64,000 bases of DNA from Fibrobacterota bacterium (GTDB lineage: Bacteria > Fibrobacterota > Fibrobacteria > UBA11236), in the NCBI GenBank assembly GCA_028287505.1, contig JAQBPN010000080.1, forward strand, positions 1 to 64,000. The letters run 5' to 3'. Positions within the stretch are counted from its first letter, which is position 1, and every line of letters begins with the position of its first letter. Below the pieces are notes generated by a model. The model did no database searches. It had not been told where the DNA came from and saw only the letters and a list, made by a program, of their open reading frames with translations. Positions 44,670-55,100 of this stretch are shown piece by piece. Position numbers and translations under genes: made by a program.

Positions 44670-47600
44670 AAAGGTTGAATGCATCAGGCCCACATGTTTT
44701 TGTGTTCGGTTTATTTCTGACCGTCCAATGCACGCTTGCGGCTGCACCGAACCCTTTTTCCTACGGTTCGGGACCTCGAAATACAGGTGCGCCATTCACA
44801 TTTCTCACGGAAAAGGGAGGGGGTGCCAGGGCCAAATGGATTCGGAACAGCTATTACGACAACGGTCTTGGCGCAGGTACGGTCATTGGGAACATAAATC
44901 TATTTACTGGCCAGCCGAGTTACTCCATTCCCCTTGGATCTATCTCCGCTCCGGGAAACGTCCAATTTCCAGTAGGAATATTTTACAACGGTTGTGTCCG
45001 CCAAACCCGTCAGGCTGACAATGAAGTGTCTCCCACTTCTATGCTGGGTTTGGGATGGGACATGGGCATCGCTTTGTCCGTCGCGGTTAATCACAAAGGA
45101 ACCTTTGTTACCGATGATGATGTGTTTTATGCGAATCTGGGCGCTGGCGGTGGTGGGCAGCTTATTCAAAATGCGAGCGGGAAATATTTCATTGCCAATA
45201 ATCCTTATGTAAATGTCTCCTATCAACAAGGTACCGGGGCTTTGGCGGGTCAAATCGAGTCCTGGATCTTCCAGGTTCGAAGCAGTGGGATCAAATACAT
45301 CTTCGGAAAGCATGACACTGCCGTTAGTAACTGCGAAAGGGTTGTCTACCATACAAATGACGCAATCCACCTGAGCCCTTTTTCCAAAGACAGCGCAGGC
45401 CCCTATATTTACAAATGGGATCTTCAGAAAATCACGGATGCAGAAGACCGCAATGAAATTATTTTCGAATACCAGCAATTCAACGACACGGTTTTCGGCA
45501 AGGCGTTCACGAGGGAAGCATACGTCAAGTCCATCAAGTGGCTTGATCGTAAAGGCGGCGAGGCCATGCGTTGGGATTTCACAATGGGGAGCAAGACGAT
45601 TGGAGAGTATTTCAACGGCGACACCGCCGTCCCGAACACTAATATGACCCCTTATGAATCCAAATATTTATCCAAAATCGAGGAATCCCTATCCGGGATA
45701 AAAAAAACGGAAGTGGATTTCAATTACACAATTAGAGGCTCGGGAAACTATAAAAAGCGGTTTCTGGATTCGGTCCTTGTTTCGGATCGACTAAGCAAGG
45801 CCAGCAATACCTTTGTGAATTCCCGGCCTTGGAAATTCGAGTATGGGGCCGATAGTTTGTTCAATGTTTTATCCAAAGTAACCGAGCCCTCGGGAACCTC
45901 GACGGAATTCCAATTTCAAGCTGCTCCATTTGGTGCCGAGGCTCAGCAATCCGGATTGGACACACTGAGGGATGTTAATAAAGCGCCTATTTCTTTCATT
46001 AATCACGGGCTAGAAGAAAATAACCGGACGACTTGTGACGAAAGGTTCTGTTATCTGGAAGTGGACAGCGTAGGAGTGCACGGCCATATACGGATGGAGA
46101 TTGTTCACAACCCTGGAAACTATTTCGATACCACCCACGCTTTCATCTTTGGTTTTTTCGGCACGGGGTCGCAGCAAACTCAATGGCGGTATATTCCATT
46201 CGGTGATTTCTTGTTTGTCTATGACGCGAATGATAGTACGCTGCATCAATTGCAATGGGATGGAGAGAGATGGAGTCAAAAGGCGGATATGAAATTCAAT
46301 TCTTTCGGTAATACCACACAGGGCATTACTGTATATCCTGCACTCAACTATTTTATCGTCGCGGAAAGAGGACCCACAAAAACCAAAACTTGGATCATGC
46401 TTAGGGAGGACTCTACATGGGATGACGTAAACGCGCAAGTGTGCGCGGTAGGAAATAATTCCTACTTTGGCGATTCCGTCAAAACCCCTGGTGACGGATG
46501 CATGCTTTGGCGATCAGGAGTCAGCGTATCCGTTAGCGAAAATCTGTTTACTATTGTCCACGACTCCACTAACGTCATCTATGCCTATCGTCTGAAACAG
46601 GATGGTAGCGGGTTTGACGAGGTTTCTGGAAATTTCAATCTGTTAAGCAGTGAAATCCAGGATAATACGAATAACCATCACAACAACTGGAACAAAGAAA
46701 TCAAGGAAATGACTCTGGGTGAGGACTACCTGTTGATTCGGAGCGACAAGGGAGGGGGATCCAACCAGCAGCGCGTTGACATATTCCATTTCGACGGGTA
46801 TAGATTCCACGGAATCGACAGTTCAGGCTGGGAAGCCGCAGGACTTAATGATCTACGTAGTTTTCCTGGAAATGGGTATTTCATTACAGCCAACCAGAAC
46901 TCTGCCAAGCACGAAGTACGCTATTGGAAGGAACGATTGTCAGGCGATTCCCTCTATTTCTCCAAGACTCAAGTTCGTAGCGATCTACCAGTACCCGATA
47001 CTTCGACACTCATCGTCAGAACCAGCCCTGCTGCCTTCACAATACAATATGCCCGGCCCGCCTCCACATCACAGTTTGGAAACGATGCTTTCTTTCCGCG
47101 GATAGGTGCGGACTCAAATTACCAGAGTTACTTGTACCAAGTAGCCACGGATACGACTTCCGGTCTTCGGGATCGATCCGCTGATCTCCAATATCTCATA
47201 GGCCCCACTCAAGCCAAAATGACCAATATCAGCTTCTCAGGTTCGGACAATATGCTTACAGCGATGAATTTTAGACGGGCCGGTGATGTTACTAATTATG
47301 CCCTTTGCTCAAACGACACAAGTACTTGCGGTCTGAACATTCTAACGGCAAAAGTGAATAGATTGGCCGCCGGGAGCTCACCTTTCCTTTTCAGTAAAAG
47401 TCCAATTGATGGAGTTCCCGCAAGCAGTTTGTCTAAAAATGTCGTTCTCACCAATGCATCGCGTTTGGGTGTCCTATCTCTAATCGACCTTGCCAGCCCA
47501 TATTTTATTTACCGTCCGAATGCATATGATGGAAATGATTGCCTCGGTGCGCCTGATAGTATCCATGTTGTTAAAGCAGTAGTTCAGAGAACAGGTTTAG

Positions 47601-49174
47601 ATGGTGTCGGCTTGGATGTGACTACCACTTTTACCTATGGTACCACTTTTTCCGAATTCAATATTTTCTCCCAATCCCCCATGTACGATTCCACCGCCGT
47701 CAGCCAAGTTGATTCGAATGGTGTCGCACTTGGAAAGTCCATATACAACCATAATTTGGATTTGAGAATGCGCCCGTTGGTTGGGAAAAATTTGAAGCTG
47801 AATGGCGCTCTGAAAAAAACTCTGAGCTACGACAAGGGCGGGAATTTGATGTCGGCGCAGACTCAATATTTCAGGCCGGATACGGTTATAGCGTTGGACC
47901 CGACTTGGCCGGGTGTGATTTCCTTGTCGCAACTCGATTCTAGCCTTAGCCAAGACATCCGTCCAAACAAGAGTATGATGACTCAAAAGGTGTCTCATCA
48001 TAGCTACAATTTCAAAACCGGAATGCCGAGATTCACGAAGGACTCCTCGGGGGGATTCTGGAACCTTAGTCAGACAGTGTTCAACGATTCAGGGCTTCCC
48101 AAGGAAACTTATTCTTATGTCCTCTCCAGCGAACCAGTCAACGCGGTTTTGGACACTCTTAAGGACAAATCCTACGATTCCTTGAACGCTGTGGCTGGAT
48201 CCAAGGTGGAATATTCCTCCACTTTCCCTTACAGAAATGACAAAGACTCCATTTGGCGCGACGTGGATGAATCCTTCACGGATGACTCCTTGCGCAAGGG
48301 TTCCGAACCGGTTTACAACTTGAAACAAAACTGGTTGCCTAGAAGTTTGATTACCCTACGGGACAGTCTGAATCTACCGCAGGAAATCGAGACTGTAAAG
48401 GACACACAAGCTACAGCCCTGGGTGCTTCCTTTTCCAGTACTTTTTATGAAGGGAAATATTCCTTGCCCATTGGAACCATTTCCAACGCAAAGTTGAAAA
48501 ACTGCTCTATCCTTACAGCAGAAAATGGAACCTTGGTCGGCCTAACCACGCACGATTTCGAAGGCCGTTGGGAATCTGGGGCAGATTCTGGGTTTTCCTC
48601 CAAGAAAGCACATACAGGCGATTACAGCATCAAAGTAAAAGATAACTATGGGCCTACCACCAACATCTTCCTACAGGACGTGCGTACCCTTGGATTTGAC
48701 TATGTGATTTCAGCTTGGATCTATGCGGAATCCGGAGTTACTCCGGTCATGACCGTGGAAAGGTGTAATTCGAGTGGCGCTTCTATCGATTCCTACACGG
48801 GAAGCGTTATAGGTGGGGTTATCCATCGAAGGCAATGGCAACGGTGGGAAGCGACGGTAACCAATGCCCAGCTCATTGCCGGCAGCTTATTCAACGGTAA
48901 TGCTGATTTCTTGCGAGTTTGGATTGGCACGGGAGCCCCAGCGGGTCAATCAACCCGAATCGTCTACGTGGACGACATCATCTGCCGACCGAGCATCAGC
49001 CCTTTCACTATGATGACCTACGATTATCGCGGTCTGCCGAGTTCAACTACCGATACCCAGCACCTGACTCACTATAGCGAACAGGATTTTCTAGGACACG
49101 GACTGGTCTCGCGAGAAGAGCGGTTTAGAAGCTATAGCCAGAGTGCGGAACACCGTTTAGGGGAGAATCAATAA
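44666..49174 (+). CDS. SpvB/TcaC-like secreted toxin-shell protein with C-terminal carbohydrate-binding-like domain (island)
   Basis: A 1502-residue exported protein (signal peptide MKRLNASGPHVFVFGLFLTV, QCTLAAA). The N-terminal part (GNINLFTGQPSYSIPLGSIS, PTSMLGLGWDMGIALSVAVN) is the SpvB-type start seen in RHS and Tc-toxin B/C shells. A central region of about 500 residues has repeated beta strands suggesting a propeller (LREDSTWDDV, VSVSENLFTIVHDSTNVIYA). Near the end, LSYDKGGNLMSAQTQYF and TYDYRGLPSSTTD are RHS/YD-like repeats, and residues about 1290-1440 (DFEGRWESGADSGFSSKKAH, TGDYSIKVKD) look like a carbohydrate-binding module. The stop overlaps the ATG of the 2461-residue RHS gene by one base (TAATG). 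The two may make one split shell. Confidence 0.78.
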   Translation: MKRLNASGPHVFVFGLFLTVQCTLAAAPNPFSYGSGPRNTGAPFTFLTEKGGGARAKWIRNSYYDNGLGAGTVIGNINLFTGQPSYSIPLGSISAPGNVQFPVGIFYNGCVRQTRQADNEVSPTSMLGLGWDMGIALSVAVNHKGTFVTDDDVFYANLGAGGGGQLIQNASGKYFIANNPYVNVSYQQGTGALAGQIESWIFQVRSSGIKYIFGKHDTAVSNCERVVYHTNDAIHLSPFSKDSAGPYIYKWDLQKITDAEDRNEIIFEYQQFNDTVFGKAFTREAYVKSIKWLDRKGGEAMRWDFTMGSKTIGEYFNGDTAVPNTNMTPYESKYLSKIEESLSGIKKTEVDFNYTIRGSGNYKKRFLDSVLVSDRLSKASNTFVNSRPWKFEYGADSLFNVLSKVTEPSGTSTEFQFQAAPFGAEAQQSGLDTLRDVNKAPISFINHGLEENNRTTCDERFCYLEVDSVGVHGHIRMEIVHNPGNYFDTTHAFIFGFFGTGSQQTQWRYIPFGDFLFVYDANDSTLHQLQWDGERWSQKADMKFNSFGNTTQGITVYPALNYFIVAERGPTKTKTWIMLREDSTWDDVNAQVCAVGNNSYFGDSVKTPGDGCMLWRSGVSVSVSENLFTIVHDSTNVIYAYRLKQDGSGFDEVSGNFNLLSSEIQDNTNNHHNNWNKEIKEMTLGEDYLLIRSDKGGGSNQQRVDIFHFDGYRFHGIDSSGWEAAGLNDLRSFPGNGYFITANQNSAKHEVRYWKERLSGDSLYFSKTQVRSDLPVPDTSTLIVRTSPAAFTIQYARPASTSQFGNDAFFPRIGADSNYQSYLYQVATDTTSGLRDRSADLQYLIGPTQAKMTNISFSGSDNMLTAMNFRRAGDVTNYALCSNDTSTCGLNILTAKVNRLAAGSSPFLFSKSPIDGVPASSLSKNVVLTNASRLGVLSLIDLASPYFIYRPNAYDGNDCLGAPDSIHVVKAVVQRTGLDGVGLDVTTTFTYGTTFSEFNIFSQSPMYDSTAVSQVDSNGVALGKSIYNHNLDLRMRPLVGKNLKLNGALKKTLSYDKGGNLMSAQTQYFRPDTVIALDPTWPGVISLSQLDSSLSQDIRPNKSMMTQKVSHHSYNFKTGMPRFTKDSSGGFWNLSQTVFNDSGLPKETYSYVLSSEPVNAVLDTLKDKSYDSLNAVAGSKVEYSSTFPYRNDKDSIWRDVDESFTDDSLRKGSEPVYNLKQNWLPRSLITLRDSLNLPQEIETVKDTQATALGASFSSTFYEGKYSLPIGTISNAKLKNCSILTAENGTLVGLTTHDFEGRWESGADSGFSSKKAHTGDYSIKVKDNYGPTTNIFLQDVRTLGFDYVISAWIYAESGVTPVMTVERCNSSGASIDSYTGSVIGGVIHRRQWQRWEATVTNAQLIAGSLFNGNADFLRVWIGTGAPAGQSTRIVYVDDIICRPSISPFTMMTYDYRGLPSSTTDTQHLTHYSEQDFLGHGLVSREERFRSYSQSAEHRLGENQ

Positions 49175-52100
49175 TGAGAAACCTGATTCGCGCTTTTCAC
49201 CTCTGCGCATTGATTCTCGCCCCCGGCGCTGCGAACGCAGGAACAGCCCACATCCGTGAATACAATTTCGGATTCGAAAAAGGCAATCTTGTCTCCAATT
49301 GGACCTTCGAGAATTTAGGATTCAATTGGGAATCGGAGGCTTCGGCCATCAGCGTGGACCCAAGGTATCAAGCGGCTTCGCAATGCACCGGTTGCAGGGC
49401 CGTTACAGGCTCCTTTGTGGGCAAGGTATTTGGAACATATGCTGGAAGCGGTACTTTAAGTCACCTTACTACTCAGCTCTTTCCCGTATTGCCAGGCCAA
49501 GCTTATACCTTATCCTTTTACTACAAAACATCCTCAATTTCCGGCACCGTGGAGCCGCGCGTGCTCCTTTTCGATTCCCCTGATAGCGGCGGGGTCACTC
49601 CTTCCCAAACTGTCACTGGTTCCGCATACCAATCCAGCCCGGACTGGCGGCTTTACTCGCTGAATTTCACATCCGACAGCGCCTCATTGTATGCCAAAAT
49701 TGCTTTGTTATATACCAGTACATCCGGAGAGGGCGGGACGCTCTATTTTGATGATGTGGTCTTAGAAGAGGGGACCTTGACTTCGGCTGCCATCGCGGCT
49801 AGTCGCTTTCAAATCTCCGAAACCGTGTCCTTCGGAGATGCGTTGGGCCGTGTCCACCAGACCCAAACGAAGATCTCTAGTGGCACCAATAACCCTTATC
49901 CTGATTGGAAATTCGTCAAACCGCTGACCCTGAACACCACCTCCAATCCCGGCGGGCTGAACGTGTCCGCCAATGTGCTCAACTTTCCCCTGCTAGTGCG
50001 CCTGTCCAACGCAAATTTCAATTTCGCAGAGGCCAAAGGCACCGGAGCGGACATACGGTTTTCTAAAACCAACGGTGATACCTTATCTTATGAAATCGAA
50101 AAATGGGATAGCGCAGGCGCTACCGCCACCGTTTGGGTGAAGCTGGACACTATCTATGGTGACAATGCAATCCAGGCTTTTCGCATGTTCTGGGGAAACA
50201 GCGGCGCCAGCTCGCAGTCAAGCTCTTCTTCGGTTTTCAAAGGCGGCAATTCAGGCGGAGCCAATAACTATAAAGGCGTGTGGCACCTGTCCGACAGTGC
50301 AGCGAGTGCTACCGTCACTGAGGCACTGGGTCTCAATAACGGTACCACAAAAAGTAACGGATCCAATAGCAACACATCCAACTTTTCCACATCCGGTTTG
50401 GTCGGAAAAGCACTGAACTTGGATGGCGTGGACGACGATTTCACCCATGGGCTATCGCTTCCCAAATCGGAAGGCACCATTTCCCACTGGGTCAAAGCCG
50501 ACCAGGTGCGGAATATGGCCGTTTATTATGAATCCAATGGGACCACAGCTTCAACCTATAACGGCTTTGGGGCTGGGGGAACGAACATCCTCGAAGTCAC
50601 AACGGGCATCAACAGCGCCGGCACTGGCTGGGTCATCGACTATCAGGACAGTACGACTCTTGTCGAAGCTACCGGTGGCACACCCATCACCACCGATTGG
50701 GTCTATCTGTCCTTGACTTGGAAACGCACCGACTCTTTGAAGTTGTATGTGAACGGCAGTCGCATCGCGGCGGCCAATATGGCCGCGACGGCCTTCTCCT
50801 CCAAGAGCGCGACGGTCAAACAAGTTGGCCGAGTCGGGGATGGCACCGCCCTTCGGCACTGGGACGGTAAAATCGATGAGGTTGAGGTGGCGGATGTAGC
50901 CCGGGACTCCAACTGGGTCAAGCTCTCCTATCAAACCCAGAAATCTGGTACGAGTTTCCTCACCGCCGGAGCCACTCAGTCCAACCTAGAAGCGCCGACC
51001 AGTCCCTATCCCGATTGGGGCCATTCCAGAAAGGCCATTGTCAATACTTCCTCCACGGGGGCGAACATTTCCAGCACGGTCACGCAGTTTCCCTTGCTCA
51101 TTCGCCTGAGTGCGGCCAATTTCGATTTCGGAGAAGCAAAAGGCAATGGTTCCGATATCCGTTTCTCGCGTGGTACCACCACTCTGCCCTATGAAATTGA
51201 ACATTGGGACAGCACGGGAGAGGCCGCCGAAATCTGGGTCAAGGTCGACTCAGTCTTTGGCAACAACGGAACCCAGGAAGTCACCATGTACTGGGGCAAT
51301 ACGTCTGCCTCGGTGGTATCCAGTGGCAGCGCTGTATTTGATTCCGCCAATGGATTCGGCGGCGCCTGGCATTTGAATGAAAGCCCCGGAGGGGGTTCCC
51401 ATGCCTTGCTGGACAGAACCCAATGGGGAAGTAACGGGACCGCGAACGGGGGCATGTCCGTCAATGACACCATCACTGGATTGGTGGGTCGTGGCATCCA
51501 TTTCGATGGAACCAATGATTTCGTTAATCTAGGGGATAGCCTGAACATGCTCCGTAGCGTTGGCGCCGCGACCTTGTCGGCCTGGGTGAACTTCCAGGCC
51601 TCCTCGCAAGGCGTGCAGCAGGACATCGTTAGCTTTTCGGTGTCCAGCGCCGGGCCCACCTTCGATTCCAGGGCCAATTTTGTCATCGAGAACAACAAGA
51701 TTGCGGCTACAGGACGGTCCACGGACAATGAGGCGCGGGTCTTCGTCACCACGGTGGATACGGTGAGCCTCAATGCTTGGCACCTGGTCACCGCGGCCAT
51801 TGATTATGCCCATGATTCGATTCTCGTCTACGTCGATGGCGTCAAATGGTCGACCACTGGCACGGTCAACTTCAGCGGCGCCACTACTCCGAACACCATC
51901 TCCCGCAAAAACGCCCTGGGATCAGAAGAGGATGGCACCCATAACTTCTTCCCCGGCTGGCTGGATGAAGTGGTCCTATCCCGGCTGAAACGGAGTCCGG
52001 ATTGGATCAAGCTCTCCTATGAAACCCAAAAATCCGGATCGGCGGTGGTGCAATGGGGTGCTTCCTACCCAGGCTGGGCGTATGCCAGTCAAGTGTTCAT

Positions 52101-55100
52101 CAATACTACCTCCAACGGGGCCAATGTCACTAATAATGTGACCAAATTCCCGCTCCTGGTGCGGTTCAATAGCGGGAACTTCCAGTTCAACCAGGCAAAA
52201 CCAAACGGAGAGGATATACGCTTCTCCAAAGCCGATGGCACGCCTCTCTCCTATGAAATTGAGCAATGGGATACCGTCTCTTCAACCGCCGCCATCTGGG
52301 TGAAGGTAGATACCGTGTTTGGAAACAATAGCAGCCAATACGTCAACATGCACTGGGGAAACTCGGATGCGCCGACCCACTCGGCCCCTTCAGTTGTGTT
52401 CAAGTCTGGAACCACCAGTGGAGGGAACAGCTATAAGGGTGTCTGGCACTTAAATGATAATGCGGCCAACTCCAACGTAACCGACGCCTTGGGGACAAAT
52501 ACCGGGACTTTCAAAAATGGTGCCTCCAGCGACAATACCTCCAATCACTCCACCACTGGAAACATTGGCAGGGGTCTTGACTTGGATGGCACAGATGACT
52601 TCTTCACCCATGGGCTTCAGCTTCCGAAAACTGCCGGGACGATTTCCCATTGGCTTAAGCCGGATCAGGTCCGGACGATGGTCGCCTACTACGAGTCCAA
52701 TGGCACGACGGCCAATTACAACGGTTATGGAGTGCCGGCGGATGTGCTGGAGATCAACCTAGGCATCGGCTCAATTTCAACGAATTGGCAGTTGACCTAC
52801 CAGGATGGTTCCAGCGAGCAAAATGCCACGAGCGGGACGCCAAGCACCTCGGCTTGGACCCATGTGGCAATGACTTGGAACCGGAGCGGTTCCGGGATTC
52901 TATATGTGAACGGGGCCCAGGTGGCGAGCGTGGTCCTGAGCGGTGTCACCTTCACATCTAAGACCGCAACCGTAAAACAATTGGGAAAGGTCGGGGATGG
53001 GACGGCCAGCCGCTACTGGGACGGAAAAATCGATGAGCTCGAAGTGTCGGATGTGGCCCGGAGTGCGGATTGGCTTAAACTCTCTTATGAAACGCAAAAG
53101 TCCGGGTCCACGGTAGTGCTGGTGGGAGAATTCGCTTCCAACTTGGCTGCTGCGAACGCTCCCAAATATCGCGTGCTGCATGTGAAGTTCGATGAGTTTG
53201 GACGGAACAAACGGACTTATTTGCCTGTGCCAGTGGAAACTGACGTGCCCGCTTACGTTGCGGATCTTCCGCAAAAGGCTAATGCCTATTACACAATGCA
53301 ATTGGGCCGTCCGGAGGCGGATAGTGTGCCTTTTTCAGAAACATTGTATCCCGATTCCTCCCAAGCCATACAAAACGCCTCACCCGGGCAGGCATGGAAA
53401 ATGGGAGGTAATCATACCAGCAAGAGTAATTATTACTACCGGGGCAATTTGAATGTGCCAGCCAACATTGAAAACCCGGCTACCGATTCATCGGAAAATA
53501 TCTATCGCTTCGATTGGTCAAGAGACGCCGACAGCAATTATTCTCTCAGTTGGACGAATCGGCGGAGTCAAATTGTGCAAAGTGCGTCCAATCTGAATCG
53601 CTCCTCCACTAGCGACGCTAGTTCATGGTCTTGGGCATTCACTCAGAGCCAATATTTCAAAGCGGGTAAGCTAAAGAAAACTCTGACCCCATTGGATGTG
53701 GACAGTGCGTATAACAAATTTGTCGAGATTTCGAATTTCAATAGTCTTGGGCTGCCTCTTGCAACCAAAACGCCAGGTAAGGGTCTCATCAAGGCATGGT
53801 TTAATCGGCAAGGACAAGTACGATTTACACAAGATGAAGGTCAAAGGACAGGAAGCCAATATACCTTTATGGATTATGACGGGCGGGGCCGAATGTTCAG
53901 CACGGGCATACAAACTATCCCAACTATGACCCAATCTCTCGCGGATTTGAATTCGTATTCTGGTGGGTCATCGAAGACTGAGCACGAGGGGTTTATTTTT
54001 GACGATTTATCCACTTTCCAATCCCGAACGGGCTTTGTTCTCGATAGTGTAATTCAAGGTTTAGTTTCAGAGAATGCCTTCAATCGGTTGGTTTGCGCCT
54101 ACAATTTCAACGATGAAAGTACAATTCCCGGCTTTGGAGCGCTCGACAAATTCGTAGCGACCTTTTACAGCTATGATCAGCGCGGAAATATTGTTAGCAC
54201 CTTTAAATATGTTGGCCCCATCCATTCCAAGAAACGAAAAAAACAAGAGGCTGCGTACCTTTATGATGAATTGGATCGGACACAGAGCATGACTCTGTAT
54301 ACGGCGGAAGGGGACATAGGCTTAAGCAATTCTCGTCTTTACAATTATGATGAAATGAGACGTATTAAATCGATAACAGGTATGCAAAACAAACCGATTT
54401 GTGCCTATACATATTCGGATTGGGGGCAGATATCTTCTCAACTTTTGGGAGGAAATGGTTCTGGGAGTACTGGACTTCGGGAAGACTATCTTTATCATAT
54501 TCTGGGTTGGATTAAAGAAACGGACGCTGTCCAAATATCTACGGGCAAAACAATTCATCAAGAATTCTTGGGGTATGAAGAGAAGGCCAATGGTTCTCCT
54601 GCTGTTCCGAGTCCCTTTCAGTCTCGATTCACTGGCCAAATTACCCAGCGTCTTTATAAATATGCAAGCGACGTGAATTCGCTGAAACCTGTAAGGTTGT
54701 TCAATTATAGCTATGACGAGCTGGGGCGAATGAAGAAAGCAGATTACGAGCAAAACTCTAATAGCACGCCATTAGACGGCCAGGAGGCTATTGATTTCGC
54801 GAGCCTATCATTCGCGAATGTGGATAGTTTGGATAGCTATTTTGACTATGACAAAAACGGACGTATTTCGGGGCAACGTTCGGGCGGAGTTATCAGTTTA
54901 GATTCCGCAAAATATGTGTATAAGGATAGTACTTACAGGCTAAATAAGGTAACGGGAAAGGTAGTGACTTCACCTACCCGGAACATGAACCATACCGATA
55001 ACTTTCAATATGATCTTCGGAGTTCAATGACGGCGGATTCCTCGAAGGATTTAAAAATTATCTATGCATGGAATATGATGCCTTGCAAATTCATCTTGGA